Positions 54,127 through 63,013 of a stretch of 64,000 nucleotides of DNA are shown here, in pieces (the first letter of the stretch is position 1; every line of letters begins with the position of its first letter). The position numbers were made by a program, and so were the translations under genes. The notes below the pieces were generated by a model, which made no database searches, was not told the origin of the DNA, and saw only the letters and a list, made by a program, of their open reading frames with translations. Origin of the DNA: JBHPGW01 sp042569785 (GTDB lineage Bacteria; Planctomycetota; Phycisphaerae; Sedimentisphaerales; Anaerobacaceae); NCBI GenBank assembly GCA_042569785.1, contig JBHPGW010000002.1, forward strand, positions 1 to 64,000, in the 5' to 3' direction.

Positions 54127-55359
54127 CTATTTTTCTTCAGAACTTGCTGGAAGAACTCCCATATCATGAAAACGCTTCTTCATGTTAGTGTCCTTTCTTA
54201 CATTATTAGCAAAATCTTCTGGTGTGGCAAAAAGTTTTCTGGCTTCTACATTTGGCAAATTATTAATGGCTTCCTGTAAGTTTTTATCTGTAACAAACTT
54301 TGTGTCCACAGTACAACCTTTATAGTCACTGAGGTTTTTTTGAAAGATACACCCATCGCAAAAAGTGCTCAATGTAAAATCTTTATATCCAAGACTATAG
54401 TATGTACTGTCATCCGTCAATTTGCCAAATAGTGACCCTTTAACATCAAAACCAACTCGCTTATTCTTAAACTCCTTCATTACTTCACCTATGATGCCGT
54501 TGACAGGAGCGGCAAGTTTGCTTACATCTTCTCTCGTCATCCATGGAGAATACAAAAAAATATTAAATACTTTATTAGGAATCTTGCTATGGACGACATT
54601 TCCCATCCTGTTTTTTATGGACCCCATAAGCTTCTTTTTCTTGAAGTCATAACGCGGTTGATTATAATGAGTAAATGCATGATGGGAGCCTGAATATATC
54701 AAAGCTTTCTGGTCCTTATCAACAAATTCTTTAAATATTACTTTAGCCATGTATTCATCGGGGTCTCCTTTATGAAACACTTTCTTGCGCACTTCAACAG
54801 ACGTATTTGGCCCCAACAAACTCCAATTCGCCCTGTAGCCTAAGTTGACTACTCTAAATTTTGGAGCATCTTTTGGCAACGATTTGTTTAGTTCCCATGC
54901 CTTTCTATATATATCGATATATTCTGTCATGCCCCAGTAAGTGGCAAACTTAAACATTAACCAGCGAGCCATATTTTCATCGTACTTTTGTGCTGTGACA
55001 AGCAAATCCACCTTATCTTGATATTCATAGCCCCCAAATTCGATACCAAGATTGTAAATACCTGCCTCATACAGACGAGGAATAAGATTGTGGACTAATT
55101 CAACATCGTGCTTTATGCGGTGCATTTCTCCAAGAAATATAATGTCGTATTTTGAAAACTTCTCCACTACATAGTCTTCCGGCGATTTCCAGTTGCCTCT
55201 AAGGTATTTAGATAACTGCTGCTTGTCTTGTTGTGAAATTTTTTCAACTCCTGAAAATGCACTGGAACAAGCTGCTGACAAAATCAAAATCACAATTCCT
55301 GCCAAAATCAATTTATATTTTACTGTATTTTTTCTCATTTCTTTTTTATCATTATTCAT
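54127..55359 (-). CDS. ChaN/TIKI-like lipoprotein
   Basis: 410 residues from MNNDKKEMRKNTVKYK, or the second Met. Signal peptide and lipobox LSAAC. The domain resembles the EreA/ChaN/TIKI superfamily: YDIIFLGEMHRIKHDVELVHNLIPRLYEAG..NLGIEFGGYEYQD near 70-110, and SGSHHAFTHY near 235, the usual Glu/His active or metal-binding pairs. Relatives bind haem or cleave peptides or esters; specific role unknown. Anchored in an envelope membrane. Confidence 0.72.
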   Translation of the reverse strand: MNNDKKEMRKNTVKYKLILAGIVILILSAACSSAFSGVEKISQQDKQQLSKYLRGNWKSPEDYVVEKFSKYDIIFLGEMHRIKHDVELVHNLIPRLYEAGIYNLGIEFGGYEYQDKVDLLVTAQKYDENMARWLMFKFATYWGMTEYIDIYRKAWELNKSLPKDAPKFRVVNLGYRANWSLLGPNTSVEVRKKVFHKGDPDEYMAKVIFKEFVDKDQKALIYSGSHHAFTHYNQPRYDFKKKKLMGSIKNRMGNVVHSKIPNKVFNIFLYSPWMTREDVSKLAAPVNGIIGEVMKEFKNKRVGFDVKGSLFGKLTDDSTYYSLGYKDFTLSTFCDGCIFQKNLSDYKGCTVDTKFVTDKNLQEAINNLPNVEARKLFATPEDFANNVRKDTNMKKRFHDMGVLPASSEEK

Positions 55360-55386
55360 TGGTTTTTCCTTTGCATGATAAGCCTA

Positions 55387-56724
55387 CTAAATCCCACCAA
55401 TAATTTCCCAGCGGCCAGGCCGACCATCTACCTGTCGAACAAATGGACCGTTGGGCTTAAACGAAGTAACTTTACCTTCCTGCCTGATTTCAACTTCACA
55501 AGGCACACGAAGACTCTTTGTTTTAGAATGATCGGTTGGCTCCCCTATGGAAACGATCCGAATAAAATCAATTTTGCCATAGAATTCTTCTATTTTTTCA
55601 GTGGACAAACCACTAAGCAATCTGCCTGCTTTTTCATAATCTTTGGCAATTAGAGCCTCGAAAAACTGGCGAACTATCTTGACAGCAATTTGCTTATCCG
55701 TAAGATCGCCTTGAGACAAACCAACTGTCTGATGAGTTGTCATGTCGATTCGTGAAACATCATCTGGAACCTCATCATCCAGAAAAAACATTTCAGGGGC
55801 AATACGCTGGTTGTAATCGAAAAATTCCATTACACCTGTTTGTTTATAATCACCATTTTTTAAATGGTAGACTTCGATAGCCGTAACCAGTTTAGTAGCT
55901 TGGTCGACAAATAGCACCTCACGTTTGTTAGGAGTACTGCTTTGAGGCAGATATGTTACAGTAACAACGATTGGCTCGGATTTATCCTTAGGCTCATCAA
56001 TGTCCATTTTTACTTTTCTTTCTCTTTGTTGGAGTTGAAAGCGTTCGACAATACCTTTGGGGTCATGCGATTCCAAAAATTCCAGCAGTTTAGCAACTTC
56101 ATCTTTTTCCCAGATAGTCGCTAATATGTTTTTCCTTTTAACCCAAATTTGTGCTTTGCCTTGTTGCCAGGCTATTACTTTAGGACCATCATCAGGCGAC
56201 GCCCATTCAGGTAAATACAACCGCACACTTTCTATTTGTCCTAATTCATCACATTCGAGCCAACATTCCTTTGGCTCATCTACACCTTCATCAAAAGATA
56301 TCATATGCAACCAACGTACACTATGGCAGGCTTCTATTGTCTGCTCGAATGCATAAGCGGTAGGCATCGTTTTATCGAACATAGTCACTGAAAATACTAC
56401 CGCTATTATTATTACCGCTGCTGCCGCTAATTTTGTTATTCTACTTTTCATGATTATTCTCCAAACCTTTAATTGTTTATTAACTTTTCTTAACTTATGG
56501 CCCTGTTCTCGAAGAATTTGGTTCATAACCTTATTTTCAAGTTTACTTTGACCCCAGGCTTCACTATTAGAAACCAGTTGGTCCTGTAACTGTGTTAACT
56601 CTGCAAATTCCAAGCGGCATGATGGACAATCCTGCAGATGTAACTCAACTGCCTGCTTTTGAGACTCACTTAGAAGCCCTTCAGCATAACCGACCAAAAG
56701 TTCTTGATATTCTGTACAATTCAT
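55387..56724 (-). CDS. zinc-finger anti-sigma factor with extracytoplasmic sensor domain
   Basis: 445 residues. N-terminal HC2 zinc finger HLQDCPSC (His-x3-Cys-x2-Cys), one membrane segment (about 95-115, LAAAAVIIIAVVFSVTMF), then an outside domain of ~330 residues: a beta-rich lipoprotein-carrier-like part and a C-terminal stretch (GLSTEKIEEFYGKIDF). ATG overlaps the sigma gene stop by 4 bases. The membrane region and sensor domain are close to the protein at 57406-58740, showing duplication. Confidence 0.82.
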   Translation of the reverse strand: MNCTEYQELLVGYAEGLLSESQKQAVELHLQDCPSCRLEFAELTQLQDQLVSNSEAWGQSKLENKVMNQILREQGHKLRKVNKQLKVWRIIMKSRITKLAAAAVIIIAVVFSVTMFDKTMPTAYAFEQTIEACHSVRWLHMISFDEGVDEPKECWLECDELGQIESVRLYLPEWASPDDGPKVIAWQQGKAQIWVKRKNILATIWEKDEVAKLLEFLESHDPKGIVERFQLQQRERKVKMDIDEPKDKSEPIVVTVTYLPQSSTPNKREVLFVDQATKLVTAIEVYHLKNGDYKQTGVMEFFDYNQRIAPEMFFLDDEVPDDVSRIDMTTHQTVGLSQGDLTDKQIAVKIVRQFFEALIAKDYEKAGRLLSGLSTEKIEEFYGKIDFIRIVSIGEPTDHSKTKSLRVPCEVEIRQEGKVTSFKPNGPFVRQVDGRPGRWEIIGGI

Positions 56725-57272
56725 TTGCGCACCTCATCATTTCTTTGATGCTTTTGTTGATTCATGGATTTACGTAACATGCTATATGCCCGCGAAAGTG
56801 TTTTTGTAACCGTACCCACCGGCATACCAAGTTTTTCCGCAACCTCGCTGCAGGATGAACAGCTGTAATAACGCAACAAAATCACTTCCCTATAGGGCCC
56901 AGACAGCTCCGCGATCGCCTTTTCAAGACCATAACCTTTTGAGAACTCAGGGGCAGGTCCAAACTCTGATACCGAATGCACAACCTCTCGTCGGCGACGA
57001 CGTTCCTGGCTTTTTTGCTCTTCCTTTACTACTCGCTTAGCAACGCCAAGCAGCCACGAAAAGAACGAGTCCGGCTTTTTCAGCTTCTCCAAAGCAAAAT
57101 AAGCTCGAACAAATGCTTCTTGCGCGATCTCCTCGGCATGCTCCTTATTGCCTAACTGTCCAACCAAATGAGCCAACAGAGCCGGCTGATAAGATTCCAC
57201 AAGATGCCGAAAATCATCAGAATGCCCATTTAAAGAACGCTCAATATAATATCTATCAGTTTGATTCATCAT
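56721..57272 (-). CDS. ECF-type sigma factor (second module)
   Basis: 183 residues. Region 2 (HLVESYQPALLAHLVGQLGNKEHAEEIAQEAFVRAYFAL) and region 4 (SGPYREVILLRYYSCSSCSEVAEKLGMPVGTVTKTLSRAYSML). A CSSC pair sits in region 4. Partner of the downstream anti-sigma by ATGA overlap. Confidence 0.92.
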   Translation of the reverse strand: MMNQTDRYYIERSLNGHSDDFRHLVESYQPALLAHLVGQLGNKEHAEEIAQEAFVRAYFALEKLKKPDSFFSWLLGVAKRVVKEEQKSQERRRRREVVHSVSEFGPAPEFSKGYGLEKAIAELSGPYREVILLRYYSCSSCSEVAEKLGMPVGTVTKTLSRAYSMLRKSMNQQKHQRNDEVRK

Positions 57273-57350
57273 AACATCCCAAAAAACCGTTAAACCACTG
57301 AGTTCTCACTATATAGTGGACAACGCAAGGGTTTTGCGACACAAAAAATA

Positions 57351-57381
57351 AAAAAAAAGGCCGATTCGCAAAAATCGGCCT
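57351..57381 (-). terminator. terminator of the first sigma/anti-sigma module (repeat copy 2)
   Basis: AGGCCGAT (57358-57365) and ATCGGCCT (57374-57381), 8-bp stem, then eight T on the minus strand. The loop and arms match the hairpin at 54041-54072 almost exactly. Confidence 0.75.
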
Positions 57382-57405
57382 AAAACAATCCATTTAACCA
57401 AGCGG

Positions 57406-58740
57406 TCAAATACCTCTAAACCCACTGATAATCTGCCAGCGGTCCGGCTGACCGTGGACCCGCCTTATCGCAACACAACTCGGCTTCCATATGCTTATTT
57501 TTCCGTTTTCTTCTATTTGAACTTCACAATTGACATGGACTCCTGTGCAGTAGTGATCATCTCCGCATCGTCCCGATTTACCACATCGCACGGGCTCATC
57601 AATAGAGATGACCTTAATAAACCTGATCTGGCCATAGGCTTTTTCCATTCTTTCAGCTGGAACACCGCCCCACATTTTACCTGCCTTGGCATAGTCCTGA
57701 TCGATCAATGCCTGAAGAAAATAACGGATCAACTCAACACCAACCTGTTCATCAGTGAGCTGTCCCTGAACCAGACCAATATCATCAGCTGTCTGGTCGA
57801 CTCGCATTGCGTCTGCTGGAATTTCATCTTCAAGCACAAACATTTCAGCGGCTATAGCTTGATTGTAATCGTAATATTCTAATATTTGAGCACAATGATC
57901 CTGGCCTTCTCTTTGTTCGTAAAACTCAATCGATGTTACAAGTTTGGTCGCCTGGTCAACAAACAAAACAAGTTTAGTGATCTCATTTTCAGAGCCTTTC
58001 CACATATTCATTAACTTTTTCATTCCACGTTCGGTATCTGTCATTTCCGTTTCTTCTGTGGTATCTTCAGAAAAAACAGCTGTTACAATAATTGGACTGG
58101 CCTTATCTTTAGGCTGATCGATATCCAGTTCTACCTTACCCTGAGACTCCAAAAGCTGTAAGCCTGTAAGGGTTGTTTTAGGGTCAAACTGTTCGGTAGA
58201 CTTAAAGACCATCTTGGCAATCTCGTTGTCTTTTGAAACGAAGTAGAAGTTTTTCTTTTTTAGCAATATCTCAGCTTGGTTATCTTTCCAGACGATAACT
58301 TTGTCTCCGTCATTGCCCCAGGGATCGGTCCATGCAGGCATCTGTATGCGAAAATATCTGCCGGCTCCTGTTGTATCAAATTCGATCCAGGCTTGCATTG
58401 GCTCTTCATGAGGCGGCCAGAAACTTTTAGTATGTATCTGGCGAACACTATGGCTGGCTTGGATGGTTTGCTCGATGGCGTAAGCTGTGGGGATAGTTTT
58501 ATCGAACATTGTTACTGAAAGTACTACTGCTATTATTATTACCGCTGCGGCGGCTAATTTTGTGAAACGGTTCATGATTAATCTCCTTATGAGAAGTTTG
58601 TTTTTTATTTCTCTTTTTCTCTCGGCACGGCTGCTCGGCAGTGTCTCGATTCGGCTCATCAGATCTTCGACAAACCGCTCATCATCGCCGATCGCCTGGC
58701 TGAGCTTTTCCAGATTCTGTTCAATATTTTCTCTGGTCAT
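57406..58740 (-). CDS. membrane anti-sigma factor lacking the zinc finger
   Basis: 444 residues. N-terminal ~60 residues are helical and charged with no Cys or His motif; membrane segment and following residues (LAAAAVIIIAVVLSVTMFDKT, then IPTAYAIEQTI) nearly repeat the paralogue at 55387-56724, as does the outside sensor domain (LFVDQATKLVTSIEFY; FIKVISIDEP). It overlaps the sigma gene by 4 bases. Perhaps binds its sigma through a different N-terminal contact. Confidence 0.78.
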   Translation of the reverse strand: MTRENIEQNLEKLSQAIGDDERFVEDLMSRIETLPSSRAERKREIKNKLLIRRLIMNRFTKLAAAAVIIIAVVLSVTMFDKTIPTAYAIEQTIQASHSVRQIHTKSFWPPHEEPMQAWIEFDTTGAGRYFRIQMPAWTDPWGNDGDKVIVWKDNQAEILLKKKNFYFVSKDNEIAKMVFKSTEQFDPKTTLTGLQLLESQGKVELDIDQPKDKASPIIVTAVFSEDTTEETEMTDTERGMKKLMNMWKGSENEITKLVLFVDQATKLVTSIEFYEQREGQDHCAQILEYYDYNQAIAAEMFVLEDEIPADAMRVDQTADDIGLVQGQLTDEQVGVELIRYFLQALIDQDYAKAGKMWGGVPAERMEKAYGQIRFIKVISIDEPVRCGKSGRCGDDHYCTGVHVNCEVQIEENGKISIWKPSCVAIRRVHGQPDRWQIISGFRGI

Positions 58741-59261
58741 TTTACCGACCTTTCCAATATTTTTCGCAGCCTTTTATGCACCCGCGAAAGCTGCTTTGTC
58801 ACTGTACCGGTACTTCTACCAACTATTTCTGCAACTTCACTAACTCTATGGCCCGTGAAATAACGAAGCGTTACCAACTGTTTTTCAGACTCAGATAACT
58901 TCTCTACCGCTGCCAGTAAGCTCTGCATATCGTCATCAAGCCTGCCATTAGGTTTCTCGATTTTTTCAGCTATAGCCGTCTTCAGAAGTGTTTCTCTGGA
59001 TTCCTTTCCCGCCCGATCAAGTGCGCACCTGCGGGTGATCTTCATCAGCCACGGCCCGAATACTTTGCGGTTTTTCAAAGTCGAGAGCTTTTCAAAAGCG
59101 ATCACAAACCCGTCCTGAGCCGCATCACTGGCCAGATGATGCTCGCCAAGCACACCGAGCGCAACAGCCCTTGCTCCGCGTTCGTAACGCTTGACAAGCA
59201 TCGCGAACGCATCTTTTTCGCCGTTCAATACAGCTTCTACCAACTCAACATCTGTCCGCAC
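58737..59261 (-). CDS. ECF-type sigma factor (first module)
   Basis: 174 residues. Region 2 (MLVKRYERGARAVALGVLGEHHLASDAAQDGFVIAFEKL) and region 4 (LVTLRYFTGHRVSEVAEIVGRSTGTVTKQLSRVHKRL). Paralogous in layout to the sigma at 56721-57272 but well diverged. Confidence 0.9.
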   Translation of the reverse strand: MRTDVELVEAVLNGEKDAFAMLVKRYERGARAVALGVLGEHHLASDAAQDGFVIAFEKLSTLKNRKVFGPWLMKITRRCALDRAGKESRETLLKTAIAEKIEKPNGRLDDDMQSLLAAVEKLSESEKQLVTLRYFTGHRVSEVAEIVGRSTGTVTKQLSRVHKRLRKILERSVK

Positions 59262-59436
59262 CTGATTCGGGCCTCCATACAGAAACGCTTCTGCTATTAT
59301 AGAGTAAATAATTGACGAAAATGCGACAAGAAAATTAAAAAGTGAGATGGATGAGAAAAAACGTGACAGAAAAAAAGGTTAATTGGCGAAAAGGCTTATT
59401 CATTTAAAACCTCTCACCAATTAACCAATTTATGAA

Positions 59437-60067
59437 TTATTTATTCGGCACTGGTGCTTTAGTAGTCCCAGTCGAAATCTTTTTCTGATGTATCGCTCCT
59501 TCTCTGACCGCTATCCCGGTAATGCCTGAATTCTCGTTGTTTTCGTGTTTTGCCATGTCGAAAGTCTTCGTCCCATCGGTGTCCATCCCTGCGACTACGT
59601 TGATCTGATTCGCATCTTTGATAATGGTCGAAACCTCTACGACTCCTGCGTCCACCCTGGCGACGGCGACCTTGCCCGAAGTTTTTCCTCGAATGGGATC
59701 GGTATTGAGGCCTGTCCATTTCCCAGCACTGTGACTTTGCATCCTGACGATGGCGACCTGCTTTGCGTTGTTTACGAGTAGCTCTATTTCCTCTTGACTC
59801 TTGCTGTTCTTTGCGGAACTGACGCATCCCTTTCAAGAGTCGGCCCATTTTTTCTCCATCATTTTGCTCGTAAGCTTCCGTCATTTCGGCAAGCCACTTG
59901 TCAATGGAACGTCCTTTGTGAAGGCCCCTTTTTCGCTGACCATCTTTGCGCATTTGCTGTTGCCCTTCACCCTGATACGGTTTAGCACGATGTCCGCGAG
60001 CCATTAACTCTCCAGCACCACCGACCAGGATTAAAGCGGCTACAATAAGTGTTAGTTTCTTCAACAT
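59437..60067 (-). pseudogene. secreted protein gene with a +1/-1 frameshift near 59797
   Basis: From ATG 60067 the frame gives a signal peptide (MLKKLTLIVAALILVGGAG) and a plausible helical stretch to about 59797. Past that, the same frame becomes Arg/Gln-rich and repetitive to 59459, as expected for an out-of-frame reading. In the neighbouring frame, from about 59795 to the stop at 59437, the sequence reads like a normal protein (SQEEIELLVNNAKQVAIVR, then TSGKVAVARVDAGVVEVSTI). One base (A at 59797, in CTTGACTC) restores a single frame of about 210 residues. Either a true mutation, an error, or slippage; no slippery heptamer is obvious. Confidence 0.6.
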
Positions 60068-60217
60068 TTTTTGCTCCTTTCAAATTAGGGTTTTTATTAT
60101 TAGTTTTTTGTTCTCTGACTATATAGACGAACTCAGGAGCTGTTTTATTGCACGCTTATAGAAAAAAACCAAAAAAACACCCCCAAACAAAGCCCAGAGC
60201 GCAAGCGACGGGATATT

Positions 60218-60637
60218 TCACCCACCCAGCAACCCGAAATTTTGCTTTTCAGTCAAGACAACCCACGCCCGCCAGTCCTTTTTACTGATCAGTATCGGCT
60301 CAATGGGGTAAACGTCTTTGAGCCAGACAAAAACCGCAAACCGCGAATCAGCCTTGCTCAGCCAGTAATCATCACCACCGAGAACCAGGTGATTGTATTC
60401 CTCTTTAAGGCCAACCACCTTTGCCGGCGTCAGGTTACTGAAACTTTTAACATCAGCCACCGTCCCAACCGCGCAGACTGCACCGGAACTGACCTTGAAA
60501 AAGATTTTGTCACCTACACCGATACCCCCGAAAGGTTCACGTCTTGTCCTGGTCAGCCGAGACTCGACTACTTTGCTGCCGTCAAGGATCGCGTTTAGAT
60601 AAGGCTGCTTCAAAATCGCAAGATGATAGTTAGACAT
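60218..60637 (-). CDS. ASCH-domain protein
   Basis: About 139 residues from MSNYHLAILKQPYLNAILDGSKVVESRLTRTRR; a longer upstream frame with MMFWGVFC has no ribosome site. The opening matches the ASCH fold (K-x-VESR, then GDKIFFKVSSGAVCAVGTV), linked to RNA binding or modified-base handling. Specific role unknown. Confidence 0.75.
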   Translation of the reverse strand: MSNYHLAILKQPYLNAILDGSKVVESRLTRTRREPFGGIGVGDKIFFKVSSGAVCAVGTVADVKSFSNLTPAKVVGLKEEYNHLVLGGDDYWLSKADSRFAVFVWLKDVYPIEPILISKKDWRAWVVLTEKQNFGLLGG

Positions 60638-60798
60638 AACACAAACCATACAGAAAACGCCCCAAAACATCAAGGATTATTCATCGCAAGTGGGATATGT
60701 TTGTTGGCTTTGCTGGGGCACAAGAAAAAAATGGATTGCTCATTTGGATAGAGGCGTTTAGAATGGGCCTTAAATCTTGAGCAAAGGAAAAACTGATT

Positions 60799-61665
60799 AT
60801 GAACGAAAACCATACAACTAAAGGTGCGGCTTTGATAATCTCTTCGAGCCTGATCTATTGCCTGATGGGAGCTATGGTCAAATACGCCTCGCATATCGAC
60901 TCTTACACTGTAACACTTTTTCGTTTTGTGATCGGACTGGCGATCTTAGGCTCAGCGGCGATGTCCGGCAGGATAAAGCTTAACTTTGTACACAACTGGT
61001 TATTGTTTTTTCGCGGCCTGATAGGATGTACAGCGGTATTTATCTTTTTTCTCTCTATAGCAAAAATCGGGCTTGGCAAGGCAACGGTTATCGGCTATAT
61101 GTTCCCGATCTTTGCAACCATCTTAAGTGCTATATTTCTAAGAGAAAAAATAACCCTAAAGATCGCTGTCGCCGTCTTAACCGCTTTTCTCGGCATCTAC
61201 CTTCTAACAGCCGGCGACAACGCCGGGCATTCTTTCTTCAAAGATTTCGGTAAATACGAAGCTCTGGCAATACTCGGTGCCTTTCTCGGCGGAACCGCCA
61301 TCGTAATTATAAGAAAGCTGCACAGTACAGATTCTGCTTATGCGATCTTCTTCGCTCAATGCACTATAGGCATTTGGCTGATGATCATGCCGGCTAACAT
61401 GGCTTCTACAAAGATAGGATTTTCCGGCGTAATACTGCTGCTATGTATAGGCCTGACCGCCGCGATAGGCCAACTGATGATGACACAGGGCTACAAATAC
61501 CTCAACGTCGCCACAGGCTCATTACTTGGAATGCTGACACCTGCGATAAACTTCATCATCGGCCTGACGATCTTCAAAGAAGCAACAACACCAACCTCGA
61601 TCATAGGAGCTATAATAGTGGTCGCATCCTGCACAATAGTACTGTCTGCCAAAAACAAATCTTAA
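60799..61665 (+). CDS. EamA/DMT-family transporter
   Basis: 288 residues, ten membrane segments in two EamA repeats (GAALIISSSLIYCLMGAMVKY; ILGAFLGGTAIVI). Exports or imports small metabolites; substrate not predictable. Confidence 0.9.
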   Translation: MNENHTTKGAALIISSSLIYCLMGAMVKYASHIDSYTVTLFRFVIGLAILGSAAMSGRIKLNFVHNWLLFFRGLIGCTAVFIFFLSIAKIGLGKATVIGYMFPIFATILSAIFLREKITLKIAVAVLTAFLGIYLLTAGDNAGHSFFKDFGKYEALAILGAFLGGTAIVIIRKLHSTDSAYAIFFAQCTIGIWLMIMPANMASTKIGFSGVILLLCIGLTAAIGQLMMTQGYKYLNVATGSLLGMLTPAINFIIGLTIFKEATTPTSIIGAIIVVASCTIVLSAKNKS

Positions 61666-61740
61666 ATCTATATAATAGTTGTAAATTAATCACAGATCTT
61701 CTATTTTATTAGATAATAGTGGTTAGTCTGGAGACGCCTA

Positions 61741-62625
61741 ATGAGAGTAATATGGTTTTGTGCTGCGGGACACTCTTTTTTTGTAGGTATAGGCCTGATT
61801 ATTGTCGCTACACTTCTGTCAGCTATTTCTAAAAAACTGTACTACAAACTTACAATATACTCTCTAACAATTATTGGGGGCTTATTTATATTCTTATCTG
61901 CTACCCCGTTGCCATTGTGGTTTTATATTATCTTGGCAACTTCTGTTTTTGTTTGTTTTTTATTTTCTGTTTTGAGTAAATCTTTGGGTCTAAAATTATC
62001 AATGTTAATACCTATCACAGCTTTGTCCTTGTCAATAGTTGCTTTGCTGATAGAACTGCCATATTATCTTAAGCCATCTTTTGCAAAAAACAAATTTGAA
62101 AGACTATATATAATTGGCGACTCAGTAAGTGCCGGAATCGGAAACAAGCAAGAAAAAACCTGGCCTAAAATACTGCGTACAGAATATAATGTTGATATAG
62201 TTAATTTATCGGAATCAGGAGCTACCGTTGCTACGGCAATTCATCAGGCTGCTCAGATAACCTCTGAAAACGCTATTGTTCTGCTTGAAATAGGAGGCAA
62301 TGATTTGTTTGTGCCTAAGCACTATTTTCAATTTGAGCAGGACCTCAGACAGATACTGGAAATAATTTGCAACCCAAAACGTACAATTGTCATGTTAGAA
62401 CTACCTCTTCTGCCACATCAGGTTAAATACGGAAAAATCCAAAGGGCGCTTGCAAAACAATTTAATGTTATCTTAATACCAAAACGATTTTTTGTAAGTG
62501 TCCTATCTGCTAAGAATACCTCTACTGACCTTGCGCACCTTTCACCGTCAGGCCATGAGTTTATGGCAAAAAAAATATGGTCACTGATAGGATCACAATT
62601 AGACTCAGTAACAACAAAAAAATAA
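61741..62625 (+). CDS. membrane-anchored SGNH/GDSL hydrolase
   Basis: 294 residues. Three or four N-terminal membrane segments (about 8-115), then an SGNH esterase domain: YIIGDSVSAGIG (Ser), LEIGGNDLF (Gly/Asn), and DLAHLSPSGHEF (Asp and His). Likely removes acyl groups from lipids or glycans at the membrane. Starts ATG 61741. Confidence 0.87.
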   Translation: MRVIWFCAAGHSFFVGIGLIIVATLLSAISKKLYYKLTIYSLTIIGGLFIFLSATPLPLWFYIILATSVFVCFLFSVLSKSLGLKLSMLIPITALSLSIVALLIELPYYLKPSFAKNKFERLYIIGDSVSAGIGNKQEKTWPKILRTEYNVDIVNLSESGATVATAIHQAAQITSENAIVLLEIGGNDLFVPKHYFQFEQDLRQILEIICNPKRTIVMLELPLLPHQVKYGKIQRALAKQFNVILIPKRFFVSVLSAKNTSTDLAHLSPSGHEFMAKKIWSLIGSQLDSVTTKK

Positions 62626-62653
62626 CTCATAAAACAAGTTCTGGCCTATACGG

Positions 62654-63013
62654 TTAATTCTCGAATTTTAGCCAGGGGGATATTTCTTTTGTGATCTTTG
62701 GGCCTATGCCTTTGACTTTCTGCAGGTCGTTGCATTCTTTAAAGGCTGGTTCGGTAGTGTTTAGTTTCGAAAAGTTTTCCCGGTAAGCTACAATTGCCGC
62801 TGCTCTGGTAATGCCTATCGAGGGCAGTCTGCTTAAGCTGGCCACAGAAGCTGTATTGGGGTTTATCTTGTCGTCCAGTTTAGCTGAAGATCGCTCTGAA
62901 CCGTGGTGGCTTGTGAAGACAAAAAAAAGCGACAAGCCAACCGCCGCTGCTATAGCGATAACAAACGCGAAAGATCGGATACCGCTGCGTTTTTGATTTA
63001 GCTCACTATTCAT
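62654..63013 (-). CDS. ComEA-like helix-hairpin-helix protein
   Basis: 119 residues. Membrane anchor (about 15-33) and two helix-hairpin-helix motifs in INPNTASVASLSRLPSIGITRAAAIVAYR and DLQKVKGIGPKITKEI. Such anchored proteins bind DNA nonspecifically, sometimes in uptake. The start overlaps the stop of the GH10-like gene by one base. Confidence 0.85.
   Translation of the reverse strand: MNSELNQKRSGIRSFAFVIAIAAAVGLSLFFVFTSHHGSERSSAKLDDKINPNTASVASLSRLPSIGITRAAAIVAYRENFSKLNTTEPAFKECNDLQKVKGIGPKITKEISPWLKFEN

Noticed and set aside
59459..59790. Arg/Gln-rich C-terminal half of the 202-residue frame as a real domain
   Set aside because: Composition is that of an out-of-frame reading; the other frame is protein-like.
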